Part shown: positions 8,496 through 17,094 of the stretch, piece after piece
Layout of the letters: each line of letters begins with the position of its first letter
Numbering within the stretch: position 1 is the stretch's first letter
DNA from: Rummeliibacillus pycnus_A
Lineage (GTDB): Bacteria; Bacillota; Bacilli; Bacillales_A; Planococcaceae
Direction: 5' to 3'
NCBI RefSeq assembly: GCF_044359855.1
Contig: NZ_CP132291.1
Coordinates: 3,472,001-3,536,000, forward strand
DNA length: 64,000 nucleotides
Notes under the pieces: model-generated
The model's input: only the letters and a program-made list of their open reading frames with translations
What the model was told of the DNA's origin: nothing
Databases searched by the model: none
Program-made: the position numbers and the translations under genes

Positions 8496-9554
8496 TTGAA
8501 AGTTTTTGTTAGAGTATTAATTATTTTGACGGCACTGTTAGTCGTTTATTTCTATATAAATCAACCGGTTAAAGAAAACGAACCATTAGCGCCTAATTCA
8601 AATGGCAAGGTGATTCCTCAAAAACAAGCACCAGACATGAACAATTCTACAGTTGAAAGACCAACTAAAGGGCTATCAACATTAGTTGGTCTTTCAACTA
8701 AAAAGCTAAAAGAAAAATTAGGAACTCCAGATCGAAAGAGCCCTTCTGCATATGATTTCGATTGGTGGGTATATCAAAAGTCACCAAGTAACTATATTCT
8801 TGTAGGTGTTGAAGATCATAAAGTAAAACAAGTTTATACTACCGGTGCTGATTCTAATGCAGCTCCTTTTAAAATCGGTCAAGGAATAGATGAATTGTAT
8901 CGCAATACAATTACAGATACGGAAGTAAACGTAAAAGTTAAAGATAATATTTATACTTTTATCTTAAATGAAGAGGATTTGCAGTCTCGCATTTTAGTCA
9001 TGTATGATGGATTGTATGCACAGTTATATTTTGATGCAATAGATAAAACGTTAGAAGCGGTTCGATATATAGATGGAGAAACGCTTGTTAAACAACACCC
9101 ATATGACATGACTTATGTGGGGGATTTGATTACACCAACTGTTCCATCTTCATATAAGCAAGAAGAAATAGATCAAGAAAATCAAAAACAATTATTTGAA
9201 TTAACGAATGTGTATAGACTCCAAAAAGGATTACCAGCACTATTGTCTGAGGAAGATTTAAATAAGTTGGCAATGGCGCATAGTGAAAAACTTGCGGTCA
9301 ATAAAATCTCACAAGAAGAACAAGAAAGTAATGCATTTAAAGATAGATTAAAAAATGCGGAGATACAATTTGATTCTGCTGGAGAAAATATTACAGAGGA
9401 TTATTTGGATGCGCCAGAAGCAATTAATGGACTTTTAAATTCAGAAAAACATCGTGACACCTTATTGAATAAGAATTTTAATCAAATAGGTACCGGTGCT
9501 TTTGGTAAACATTTTACACAAGTGTTCATCCAACGAGATCAAGCAAATAATTAA
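8496..9554 (+). CDS. ylbC: CAP-domain exported protein YlbC
   Basis: A 352-residue protein with one N-terminal hydrophobic segment (residues 4-21), a linker rich in P, N and K, a CAP-associated domain (about 60-200), and a C-terminal CAP/SCP-like domain (about 225-350). The CAP core is seen in LFELTNVYRLQKGLPAL, LAMAHSEKLA, AGENI and NSEKHRDTLLN. The function of YlbC is not known. Translation starts at TTG, with GGAGAG 6 bases upstream. The 3' end overlaps the convergent aspartokinase gene by four bases. Confidence 0.88.
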   Translation: MKVFVRVLIILTALLVVYFYINQPVKENEPLAPNSNGKVIPQKQAPDMNNSTVERPTKGLSTLVGLSTKKLKEKLGTPDRKSPSAYDFDWWVYQKSPSNYILVGVEDHKVKQVYTTGADSNAAPFKIGQGIDELYRNTITDTEVNVKVKDNIYTFILNEEDLQSRILVMYDGLYAQLYFDAIDKTLEAVRYIDGETLVKQHPYDMTYVGDLITPTVPSSYKQEEIDQENQKQLFELTNVYRLQKGLPALLSEEDLNKLAMAHSEKLAVNKISQEEQESNAFKDRLKNAEIQFDSAGENITEDYLDAPEAINGLLNSEKHRDTLLNKNFNQIGTGAFGKHFTQVFIQRDQANN

Positions 9555-10291
9555 TCTTCATCTGGATATACAACTGTTCCAGATTCTAAAGAAAAGACAT
9601 TTCGAATATGCAGCGTGAGATGGTGCTGTTGTGCCATTTCCGCTGCCTTTTTTTGAATTAAAGGATGAACACTATTTAATAATGTCAAAAACTCTGAATA
9701 GGGAAGCTCTCTAATAAGTTCTGCATCGTTATCCAGATGGGGATCACCTGTCATGACACCAGGTACATCCTTATAATACTCAATTAATACATTTGGTAAA
9801 GTTGCACCTAAAACGGCGGCTGTTAAATCGCTACCACCTCTACCAAGAGTGGCAATCTCACCTTCATCCGTAATTCCTTGAAAGCCAGGAACAACAATAC
9901 AATCATAGTGATTTAGGGCGGATAAGAGCGTTTCTTCGCTAATATCAATAATTTCAGCATCTCCAAAATTATTAGTAGTTGTTATTCCAAGTGGAGCACC
10001 ATAAAGTAACAGGTTATCTATTCCAGATTGCTTTAGCTCTGATGATAGAACAGCAGCGGCAATTAGCTCCCCACATGCGGCAACTAAATCTTTCGCTTTT
10101 GTTGAAGTACTAAATGCATCTGTAATATTTAATAAAGTATCAGTAGCATAAGCATCACCAAATCTGCCCATGGCAGACACAACAACAATTGTTTTACCGT
10201 GTTCTTTTATAGCTCTTTTAATATGGAGAAGGCAATGCTTACGTGAAGCTTTTGATTGCATAGCAATTCCGCCAAATTTTTGAATAATCAT
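9551..10291 (-). CDS. Aspartokinase catalytic domain, without ACT regulatory domains
   Basis: Phosphorylates L-aspartate, the first step toward diaminopimelate, lysine and threonine. The amino acid kinase fold is complete: KFGG at 5-8, CGEL (73-76), VPGFQG (134-139), GRGGSD (150-155) and YYKDVPGVMTGDP (172-184). Ordinary aspartokinases have about 400 residues with two C-terminal ACT domains for feedback inhibition. This one ends at residue 246, right after the HIRNVFSLESGTVV strand that closes the kinase domain. The ATG at 10291 is chosen because TAGGAG is 7 bases upstream and the product then begins MIIQKFGG as in the family. The gene is divergent from a MurE ligase, which suggests a role in supplying meso-DAP. 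A pseudogene is unlikely because all kinase motifs and the ribosome-binding site are intact. Confidence 0.9.
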   Translation of the reverse strand: MIIQKFGGIAMQSKASRKHCLLHIKRAIKEHGKTIVVVSAMGRFGDAYATDTLLNITDAFSTSTKAKDLVAACGELIAAAVLSSELKQSGIDNLLLYGAPLGITTTNNFGDAEIIDISEETLLSALNHYDCIVVPGFQGITDEGEIATLGRGGSDLTAAVLGATLPNVLIEYYKDVPGVMTGDPHLDNDAELIRELPYSEFLTLLNSVHPLIQKKAAEMAQQHHLTLHIRNVFSLESGTVVYPDED

Positions 10292-10405
10292 TTTGTGACT
10301 CCTATCTCCTCGTGACATATTCTGCATGATTTTCATACCATATAAGTGGTGAAGGGGTTATAGTAATGTATTCATATGTTAATAAAATGTGCAGGAGGAA
10401 CATAG

Positions 10406-11872
10406 TTGATCTTGGCAGAATTGTTAAAAGAATGGCCCTGTGAATTAGAATGTGGTTCAATACGTACTGAAATTAAAGGTATTACTGATAGAGCGAGTGA
10501 TGTGAAACCTGGTGACATATTTGTTGCAAGAAAAGGGAAAAAATTCGATGGTTGGGATTATAAAGAACTCGCAATACAAAATGGAGCTGTAGCTATCGTA
10601 CATAGTCGATACGAAGCAAAAGTCAATCTACAAATTCCAGTTATTTGGGTCCCTAATTGCTCAACTTTTTTATCGTATGCAAGCAAAAAACTTTACGGTG
10701 CTTATGATGAACAACTTACAATCATTGCAGTAACGGGAACGAATGGAAAAACTACCGTAACTCATTTTATCGGTCAATTATTACAGTCGTTGAATGTCAA
10801 GGTAGCGGTCCTTGGAACTGTTGGGTTATTTATAAAGGGTAAGAAACAAACAGTTAAATTGGAACCATTAACAACGCCATTAGCAACAGAGTTGTATAGA
10901 ATTTTTGCTTATTGTGTAAGTCAAGGCGTAACACATCTTGTCATGGAGGCTTCATCGCTTGCATTATCAGAACATCGTCTTGATGATTGTAATATTGATA
11001 TAGGTGTGTATTTGAATGTAAGCCGAGACCACTATGAAGAACATGGTGGCGAAAAATATTACCTAGCAGCTAAAAAAAGATTATGTCTATTTTCTGAGCA
11101 AATTATAGTTAACATTGATGATCCATTCTGTAAACAACTTAGAATGGAACATCCAATTGTTAAAAGTTTCGGAAAAAGTTTATTGGCAGATTGTAGTATT
11201 ATCCATGAACAGACTATAGAAGAAGGAATGCAATTGCTCATTCAGGATCATGATATACCAGTTGATATAATGATTCCTTTTCAAGGTGAGTATTTACAAT
11301 ATAATGTACTTGCAGCAATTACAACAATAACAGAATTAGGATTTCCTTTAGAGGAAGTTGCCAAATATACAGGTAAATTAACATTACCAGCAGGAAGAAT
11401 GCAAGAAGTTTCCAATACACTAGGATTCCGAATTATTATAGACTACGCACATACCCCCACTGCATTAGAAGCCCTATTAAGTGCACTTCGTTTACAAACG
11501 ACAAAGCGATTAGTGGTTGTCTTTGGTTGTGGAGGCGATCGAGATCAAGGGAAAAGGGTTGAAATGGGAGAAATAGCTGATGCGTATGCAGATTATATTT
11601 GGCTTACAGATGATAATCCAAGAGGCGAACCATCCAGTGATATCTTGAATTCTATTGTAAAAGGAATTCACATGAAGCCATATCGAATGCAACCTAATCG
11701 GAAAAAGGCCATTCAGAATGCCATTAATAGCTGCAAAAAAGGTGATATATTAATCATTGCGGGAAAAGGTCATGAAGAAGGTCAAATCGTAGCAGGGGGA
11801 ATTTTACCTTTTTCTGATGAAAAAGTTGTGAAAGAAATTCTTACTATGTTAGAAAAAAATAAAAATAGCTAA
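10406..11872 (+). CDS. murE: UDP-MurNAc-tripeptide ligase MurE, meso-DAP type signature
   Basis: ATP-dependent cytoplasmic ligase adding the third amino acid of the peptidoglycan stem peptide. The three Mur ligase domains are present: an N-terminal UDP-binding domain (1-100), the central ATP domain with GTNGKTT (111-117), and a C-terminal domain. Residues 402-408 read DDNPRGE; the DNPR motif, with Arg406, is the known signature for meso-diaminopimelate rather than lysine. GKGHEEGQ near the end adds the conserved Glu. It starts at TTG with AGGAGG 7 bases upstream. It lies outside the dcw cluster, which itself lacks murE, and is divergent from an aspartokinase. A sporulation-specific role in cortex synthesis is inferred, not shown. 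Confidence 0.92.
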   Translation: MILAELLKEWPCELECGSIRTEIKGITDRASDVKPGDIFVARKGKKFDGWDYKELAIQNGAVAIVHSRYEAKVNLQIPVIWVPNCSTFLSYASKKLYGAYDEQLTIIAVTGTNGKTTVTHFIGQLLQSLNVKVAVLGTVGLFIKGKKQTVKLEPLTTPLATELYRIFAYCVSQGVTHLVMEASSLALSEHRLDDCNIDIGVYLNVSRDHYEEHGGEKYYLAAKKRLCLFSEQIIVNIDDPFCKQLRMEHPIVKSFGKSLLADCSIIHEQTIEEGMQLLIQDHDIPVDIMIPFQGEYLQYNVLAAITTITELGFPLEEVAKYTGKLTLPAGRMQEVSNTLGFRIIIDYAHTPTALEALLSALRLQTTKRLVVVFGCGGDRDQGKRVEMGEIADAYADYIWLTDDNPRGEPSSDILNSIVKGIHMKPYRMQPNRKKAIQNAINSCKKGDILIIAGKGHEEGQIVAGGILPFSDEKVVKEILTMLEKNKNS

Positions 11873-11944
11873 TAGTTATAATCCTCTAATCATACAAGTC
11901 AATGTTAAATCTGTTATGATAGGAGTAGATTGGGGGAAATAAAG

Positions 11945-12394
11945 ATGATAATGACTTCTGATTGGGCATTAATTCTTGAAGAAGTAGAAGTACTGAACAC
12001 TATGATCCGTTCCTCCGAACAATTTGCGAGCCTTCAAAGGGCGCATGAGGCGGTTTATTCAGATGCCGGACTTGTTCGTGAAATTAATGATTTTCAGCGG
12101 ATGAAAGAGCAGTACGAGGATGTACAACGATTTGGAAAATACCATCCAGATTATCAAACGATTATGAAATCAATTCGTGTAAAAAAACGTGAACTTGATG
12201 TTAATGATAAAGTTTCTGCACTTAGAATTGCAGAAAATGAATACCAGAATTTATTGGATGAAATTAGTTTACTAATTGGAAAAACAGTCTCTGAAGCTGT
12301 TAAAGTACCTGTAAGTAATCCATTCTTCCAATCTGGTTCCTCTTGTAGTAGCGGAGGGTGCGGTTCAGGTGGTAGCTGTTCATGTTCTGCGTAA
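11945..12394 (+). CDS. ylbF: YlbF, Y-complex subunit (RNase Y specificity and development)
   Basis: In B. subtilis YlbF forms a complex with YmcA and YaaT that steers RNase Y and is needed for sporulation, competence and biofilm formation. The conserved core MKEQYEDVQRFGKYHPDY and the C-terminal cysteine tail (SSCSSGGCGSGGSCSCSA) are present; the B. subtilis complex binds Fe-S clusters. The family is mostly helical. The ATG at 11945 follows a GGGGGA site; an upstream in-frame TTG overlaps that site. The product has 149 residues. Confidence 0.9.
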   Translation: MIMTSDWALILEEVEVLNTMIRSSEQFASLQRAHEAVYSDAGLVREINDFQRMKEQYEDVQRFGKYHPDYQTIMKSIRVKKRELDVNDKVSALRIAENEYQNLLDEISLLIGKTVSEAVKVPVSNPFFQSGSSCSSGGCGSGGSCSCSA

Positions 12395-12424
12395 GAAAAT
12401 AAATGAATTTAATAATTATTAAAT

Positions 12425-12575
12425 CTATCCAGCTTCACGTACCAGCCCATGGAGAGTCCATTGGATTTATATCCGATATTTGCTGCGCCTCTATCACGCT
12501 GCTTGCTTCTTCGCAGACAACATTTGTCACAGTAAGCAGTATTTAGCTTTAAATAGGGCGCGTTTAGCTTATTAA
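12425..12575. repeat. GC-richer intergenic block, possible relic of a dispersed repeat
   Basis: Between ylbF and the terminator lies a block visibly richer in G and C than its surroundings, with no convincing gene. Its left end (CCAGCTTCACGTACCAGCCC) and right end (GGGCGCGTTTAGCTT) resemble the ends of intergenic repeats common in Bacillus, such as CTAGCTCCAGCGCCTAGCCC. I recognise this only loosely. Confidence 0.3.
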
Positions 12576-12578
12576 AAT

Positions 12579-12616
12579 AAAAAGAGGTTTCTACTTTTAG
12601 TAGAAACCTCTTTTTG
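12579..12616. terminator. Bidirectional terminator between ylbF and the GDPD gene
   Basis: AAAAGAGGTTTCTAC pairs with GTAGAAACCTCTTTT across a 5-base loop. T-runs on both strands serve the two convergent genes. Confidence 0.93.
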
Positions 12617-12638
12617 GATGGATACATTTAATGTCTTT

Positions 12639-13538
12639 TTATAGATTGACAACTTTGACTGCCAAATCAGGGCGATCTGTGACAATTCCTCTTGCCCCAA
12701 TATTGACTAATTTTCTCATTGATAATGCATCATTGACGGTCCAATAATGAACTGGAATATTTAAGTCGTTTAAAAATTGTATGAAGCTTTGATTATCTAA
12801 TGCAAAAACGCCATGTTTTTCTGGAATTTGGAACACATCAACTTTAGGATGATATAAATGTCCAAATTGACTTGTGAAAGAAGTATAAGCTTTTCTTACT
12901 TCAGCCTGCCCTGCGCCTAATGCTACTTTGCTTTGAGCATAGAGGTTAAAACGGTCGATTTGTTCATCATAAAAACTAGTAACTACTACACGATTTGCTG
13001 CATCAAGTTCTTCGATTAAACGCCATAGTTTAGAAGGCATAAGGCCACCTTCATATGTATCAGGCGCATCTTTCATATCAATATTTACGAACTTATCCGG
13101 GAACTCAGTCAATAATTCACGTAGAGTAACAATCGATTCAAATTCATCACGGAAAGAGAGATAACCATCTAAATCAACAAAATTATATCCAAAATTATAC
13201 TTACATAATTCATCTAATGTTAGGTCAGCCACGCGTCCAGTACCATCGCAAGTACGATCGACATAATCATCGTGAAATACGACGATTTCTTCATCTTTCG
13301 TAAGACGAATGTCAATCTCAAATCCATCTACACCAAGATTGTCGGCTTTACGAAATGCTGCCATTGTATGCTCTGGTGCTAAATGTGATCCGCCACGATG
13401 TGCTAAAACTACTGGATGCTCATAAGTTAATGCATCTTTACTTTCACGTTTTTGTGGTTTAGAAAGAGCTTTAGACCCTGCCCAAGCCGCTGCACTTGCC
13501 GCAGCAATTGCGATTGCTACTTTCGTTTTCTTTCCCAT
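12639..13538 (-). CDS. Membrane-anchored glycerophosphodiester phosphodiesterase
   Basis: Hydrolyses glycerophosphodiesters to glycerol-3-phosphate and an alcohol. A TIM-barrel GDPD domain (about 45-299) shows the metal and catalytic signature AHRGG, PEHTMAAF, GVDGFEIDI, VVFHDD and RTCDGTG, with VNIDMK further on. The N-terminus is basic followed by an Ala-rich hydrophobic segment (about 6-25), so it is probably anchored or exported. The ATG at 13538 follows GGAGG by 6 bases. Its position between ylbF and ylbG differs from B. subtilis, so this is an inserted gene in the ylb order. Confidence 0.9.
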   Translation of the reverse strand: MGKKTKVAIAIAAASAAAWAGSKALSKPQKRESKDALTYEHPVVLAHRGGSHLAPEHTMAAFRKADNLGVDGFEIDIRLTKDEEIVVFHDDYVDRTCDGTGRVADLTLDELCKYNFGYNFVDLDGYLSFRDEFESIVTLRELLTEFPDKFVNIDMKDAPDTYEGGLMPSKLWRLIEELDAANRVVVTSFYDEQIDRFNLYAQSKVALGAGQAEVRKAYTSFTSQFGHLYHPKVDVFQIPEKHGVFALDNQSFIQFLNDLNIPVHYWTVNDALSMRKLVNIGARGIVTDRPDLAVKVVNL

Positions 13539-13668
13539 ATTAGTCCTCCTCAAAATGCAGACTTATTTTTCTATTATAACGGATTTACCTCTATCCTGTC
13601 AGCTAAACTTGGTTGCGTGAAAATTCAAAGCTATGGTATTCTTGATGGTAAGAAAAGAGGGAATCCAA

Positions 13669-13941
13669 ATGAGAGATCGACAAGGCTTAATCGTATATGT
13701 ACATCACCTAAAACAGGCTAAATCAATGCGTAGATATGGGCATGTACATTATATTTCAAGAAGACTAAAATATGTCGTTTTATATTGCAATCAAGAAGAA
13801 ATTGAAAGTACTATAGCTAAATTGACCCGTCTCCCTTATGTGAGAGAAGTCTTACCGTCTTATCGTCCATTTGTCTCTACGAAGTTTGAAAATGCCAAAC
13901 CAGATAAAGCAAAAGAGTATGATTACAAAACGGGTCTATAA
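13669..13941 (+). CDS. ylbG: YlbG (DUF2129) family protein
   Basis: A small conserved Firmicutes protein of unknown function, 90 residues as in B. subtilis. Family landmarks are the RQGLIVYVHHLKQAKSMRRYG start, HYISRRLKYVVLY, and the basic LPSYRPFVSTKFE segment. The ATG at 13669 follows AAGAGGG by 7 bases. Earlier in-frame ATGs lack a site. No clear terminator is seen in the 80-base gap to the convergent gene. Confidence 0.88.
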   Translation: MRDRQGLIVYVHHLKQAKSMRRYGHVHYISRRLKYVVLYCNQEEIESTIAKLTRLPYVREVLPSYRPFVSTKFENAKPDKAKEYDYKTGL

Positions 13942-14024
13942 AGGATTAACAATCTCTGTCGATATAGAATAATGATAGTAAAATTTATCTAGTGTCAATA
14001 TAGTTTTGCTACTAAAATAAGCAA

Positions 14025-14414
14025 TTAGTGCAATGATGGGATGTAGTGATAAAGGCGTAGTATACCAATCAAGTATTGATAATATAGCTCTTTTTCAGCA
14101 TAAACAGAGGAATGCTTTACATCTAAAGTAATCAGTAATTGATCTACTTCTTTTGCAGTCTCCTCGAAAATTTCTAAACGTTTTGAAGGCTTTTCAGTCG
14201 AATAAGGAATCCCTTCTCGGCAAATATAGATCGGTGTAAATTTACTGTCACCAACAGGTTCAAATACAGAAGCGATTGATGCTACTTTTTTATCACCATC
14301 TGTTGCAGTAAATATAAATGTACGACTAATACGATGCTTATTTGTTTTCATTAGTTCACAAAGCTCGTAAATGTCCCCGTAGCCTTCTCCTAGTTCTATG
14401 AATTGTTGAATCAT
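14025..14414 (-). CDS. YlbA-like protein (DUF7147 type)
   Basis: A 129-residue soluble protein beginning MIQQFIELGEGYGDIYEL and ending with YYQYLIGILRLYHYIP. I recall a very similar protein in the B. subtilis ylb region (YlbA, now DUF7147), but I am only moderately sure of the name, and no biochemical function is known. It is divergent from the large exported protein gene, with a 54-base shared upstream region. The ribosome-binding site AAAGGA lies about 12 bases before the ATG, somewhat far. Confidence 0.65.
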   Translation of the reverse strand: MIQQFIELGEGYGDIYELCELMKTNKHRISRTFIFTATDGDKKVASIASVFEPVGDSKFTPIYICREGIPYSTEKPSKRLEIFEETAKEVDQLLITLDVKHSSVYAEKELYYQYLIGILRLYHYIPSLH

Positions 14415-14468
14415 ATATTATACACGTCCTTTCTTAACACATAGTATCATGATTTGGAGGATTAGCAC

Positions 14469-15893
14469 ATGAAATTTGCAGCCAGTTTATTTTCCATACT
14501 GTTATTTATAAATGGTATTATGTTGACTTTTCAGTACCATGTCTATTCTGATCAATTAAAAGAAGAAGACAAGGCCTTTCACTATAATCAAGATATCGAC
14601 GTTGTTTATCGGAAAGGAAAACTGATTATTAATCATCACCTAAGTTCACTGCCAAATGAAAACATGAAGTTTAAATGGCCAACAAAGAGTATAAACAAAA
14701 CTTGTTCTTCAGAGGATAAAAACAACTGTAGTAGGTTAAACAAAACGCTAACCGGATTACAAAAAGGAAAAACAGAAGAACAAACTTTAGCCTATGTAAT
14801 CCCTGTATCTAAAAAAGGGCTAAAATCGGGGCAGGTTCTGCAGGATGTTTTTTTAACTTTACAAAAAGGGACGCCTGTACATACTACTGTACATATTACT
14901 GATGAAACTCGTTCAGGTGGCCAATGGATTACCGGATTACCCGAAGTGGATAGTAAAACATTGAAGCTTGTCCAATATACAATGTTTAGTGGAAATGGTC
15001 CTGTAACATCTCTATATTGGCAAAAAAGTAAAATGAAAAAAGTGTTTACGAATGATCAACTAACGCTTTACGGTATGAATGACATCACAGGTGATTTAGC
15101 AAATTCTCTAAAGGGTTTAAACTTAGAGAACTTTGAACATGTAGCAGTTATTGAAACAAATAAAAAGAGAAAATCTGCAGGGCGTATTTTATTTACATCT
15201 GAACTGAACGAAAAAACAGTAGAACAAAAAGTAATCTTATCTCAAATTTATCAAAAATATAAATTTGATACCTCTCCATCATGGGCACCAGCAATTGTAG
15301 CATCATTTTTATCAGATCGCACATTGGGGTCTGATAAGGCAAAGAAAATGATTGCTGTGTTGAAAAATTATATGAATCAGGATCAATTGGCAATATGGAA
15401 AAAAGGTTTAGAAAAAATGGAAGGTAAAGAAGTAACAACAACTTCCCTTGATCATTTGTTATCTGAATCTCTGCAATTAAAAACATCATTCTTTGATATG
15501 AATGCTAATAATGGGGGGAAAATAGCACCATTATTATTTGAAGATAAACGTCCAGTTTATATAAATGAATTGCAACAAAAAAATATGCAAGTTATATTTA
15601 AAGATGGACGTATTCTATATTCAGTAAAACCAATATTAAAGAACCTTGGATATACTTCAAAAGTAGGAACCAATGGATTCTATGTAAAGAGTGATTCACG
15701 CTCATTTAGATTCCCTATGGATGAACCATTCTACGTATATAATGATCATCGTTATGATTTTATATCGCAACCAATCGAAAAATATGGTAATGATTACTTC
15801 ATAGAAGAAGCTTGGCTAGTTCGATTATTCCTCGTAAATGTCGAGAAATCAGATAAACGCATTGATATTATTACAAGCAAGAATGGGCAATAG
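14469..15893 (+). CDS. Membrane-anchored or secreted protein of unknown function
   Basis: I do not recognise a characterised homologue. The 474-residue product begins with an uncleaved or cleavable signal segment (residues 4-22, MKFAASLFSILLFINGIML), so most of it is predicted outside the cell. Two cysteines at 79 and 87 could form a disulfide. The last 110 residues (VYINELQQKNMQVIFKDG, YSVKPILKNLGY, GTNGFYVKS) resemble the copper amine oxidase N-terminal-like stalk domain often found in Bacillales exported proteins. No protease or hydrolase motif is seen. GGAGG sits 8 bases before the ATG. It lies 34 bases before rsmD and may be cotranscribed with it. Confidence 0.75.
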   Translation: MKFAASLFSILLFINGIMLTFQYHVYSDQLKEEDKAFHYNQDIDVVYRKGKLIINHHLSSLPNENMKFKWPTKSINKTCSSEDKNNCSRLNKTLTGLQKGKTEEQTLAYVIPVSKKGLKSGQVLQDVFLTLQKGTPVHTTVHITDETRSGGQWITGLPEVDSKTLKLVQYTMFSGNGPVTSLYWQKSKMKKVFTNDQLTLYGMNDITGDLANSLKGLNLENFEHVAVIETNKKRKSAGRILFTSELNEKTVEQKVILSQIYQKYKFDTSPSWAPAIVASFLSDRTLGSDKAKKMIAVLKNYMNQDQLAIWKKGLEKMEGKEVTTTSLDHLLSESLQLKTSFFDMNANNGGKIAPLLFEDKRPVYINELQQKNMQVIFKDGRILYSVKPILKNLGYTSKVGTNGFYVKSDSRSFRFPMDEPFYVYNDHRYDFISQPIEKYGNDYFIEEAWLVRLFLVNVEKSDKRIDIITSKNGQ

Positions 15894-15927
15894 ATACGCC
15901 GTATTTATAGGCACAAAGGTTTGGTGA

Positions 15928-16506
15928 ATGATGAGAGTAATTTCAGGAGAACGTAAAGGAATGCCGTTAAAAGCAGTTAATGGTATGACGACACGACCAA
16001 CAACAGATAAAGTAAAGGAATCCTTATTCAATATTTTAGGCCCATATTTCGATGGAGGAATTGTACTTGATTTATTTGCAGGTAGTGGTGGCTTAGGTAT
16101 CGAAGCATTAAGTAGAGGAATGAACAAGGCCATTTTCATAGAAAAAGATGGACGTGCTTTCCAAAACTTAAAATCCAATATTGAAAAGTGCCGCTATGAA
16201 GATTGCACAGAGATGTATCGAAATGATGCAACACGTGCATTAAAAATTTTGATAAAAAAAGAAGTTTGTGCAGATTTGATTTTTTTAGATCCACCATATA
16301 AAAAGAGTCAATATTATAAAATGGTAGAAGACATCGTATCAAACGGTGTGATATCAGATGGTGGGACAATTGTCTGTGAGCATGATACGGAAACGAATTT
16401 ACCAGATGAGTTTTTAAATTTTCATAAAGTCCGAGAAGAAAAATATGGTGGTACGATTATTTCATTCTATCGTCTAGCAGAGGGAGAAGGAGATTACGTT
16501 GGATAA
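15928..16506 (+). CDS. rsmD: 16S rRNA (guanine966-N2)-methyltransferase RsmD
   Basis: SAM-dependent methyltransferase acting on G966 of 16S rRNA during 30S assembly. The Rossmann motif DLFAGSGGLGIEALSRG (about 49-65) binds SAM, and the DPPY catalytic motif is at 121-124. The length is 192 residues. Two ATGs are adjacent at 15928 and 15931; the upstream site AAAGGTTTGGTGA suits either. The 3' end overlaps coaD by eight bases, the usual rsmD-coaD pairing in Firmicutes (ylbH-ylbI). Confidence 0.95.
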   Translation: MMRVISGERKGMPLKAVNGMTTRPTTDKVKESLFNILGPYFDGGIVLDLFAGSGGLGIEALSRGMNKAIFIEKDGRAFQNLKSNIEKCRYEDCTEMYRNDATRALKILIKKEVCADLIFLDPPYKKSQYYKMVEDIVSNGVISDGGTIVCEHDTETNLPDEFLNFHKVREEKYGGTIISFYRLAEGEGDYVG

Positions 16507-16996
16507 AATCGCTGTAGTACCGGGAAGTTTTGACCCGATCACTAATGGTCATTTAGATATTATTAAACGTGCTGCAGATATTTTTGATATTGTATATGTA
16601 GCTGTTATGAATAATTCAAGCAAAAATCCGTTATTTAATGTCGATGAACGGATGGATTTAATTGCAAGAGTTACAGAGAATATGCCAAATGTAAAAATTG
16701 ACTCTTCATCGGGGTTACTAATTAACTATGCGAAGTCTAAAAATGCGAATGCAATCGTCCGTGGTTTACGTGCAGTATCTGACTTTGAATATGAAATGCA
16801 AATAACTTCGATGAACCGTTTTTTAGATAAACAAATTGAAACCTTTTTTATCATGACTCAAAACAAATATTCTTTTTTAAGTTCTAGTATAGTGAAGGAA
16901 GTTTCACAATATGGTGGAGATATTCATGACTTAGTTCCTGCTATTGTCGAAGAAGCATTGATAGAAAAATTCAAACAAAAATCTATTGAAAAATAA
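16499..16996 (+). CDS. coaD: Phosphopantetheine adenylyltransferase
   Basis: Joins 4'-phosphopantetheine and ATP to make dephospho-CoA, the fourth step of coenzyme A synthesis. The nucleotidyltransferase motif GSFDPITNGHLD (9-20) and the C-terminal FLSSSIVKEV signature are present. It has 165 residues, near the usual 160. Translation starts at TTG with AAGGAG 6 bases upstream inside rsmD. Coupling by overlap is likely. A terminator follows. Confidence 0.96.
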   Translation: MDKIAVVPGSFDPITNGHLDIIKRAADIFDIVYVAVMNNSSKNPLFNVDERMDLIARVTENMPNVKIDSSSGLLINYAKSKNANAIVRGLRAVSDFEYEMQITSMNRFLDKQIETFFIMTQNKYSFLSSSIVKEVSQYGGDIHDLVPAIVEEALIEKFKQKSIEK

Positions 16997-16999
16997 TGA

Positions 17000-17037
17000 A
17001 AGGTTACCACGTATTAATGCGTGGTAACTTTTTTATT
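17000..17037 (+). terminator. Terminator after coaD
   Basis: AGGTTACCACG pairs with CGTGGTAACTT (one G-T wobble) around an 8-base loop, followed by TTTTT. Confidence 0.9.
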
Positions 17038-17094
17038 ATAAAGTGAAACTTCACACATAACCCTACTCTATAAAGATGGGATATCTAAGTAAGC

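Noticed and set aside
9551..10291. The aspartokinase as a truncated pseudogene
   Set aside because: All catalytic motifs are intact, it ends at a natural domain boundary, and it has a good ribosome-binding site and no internal disruption.
10358..10381. CATATGTTA before murE as a SigE or SigK -10 box
   Set aside because: The -10 fits CATAnnnTA, but no matching -35 (ATA-type or AC) lies at the proper distance, so I do not call a sporulation promoter despite the attractive biology.
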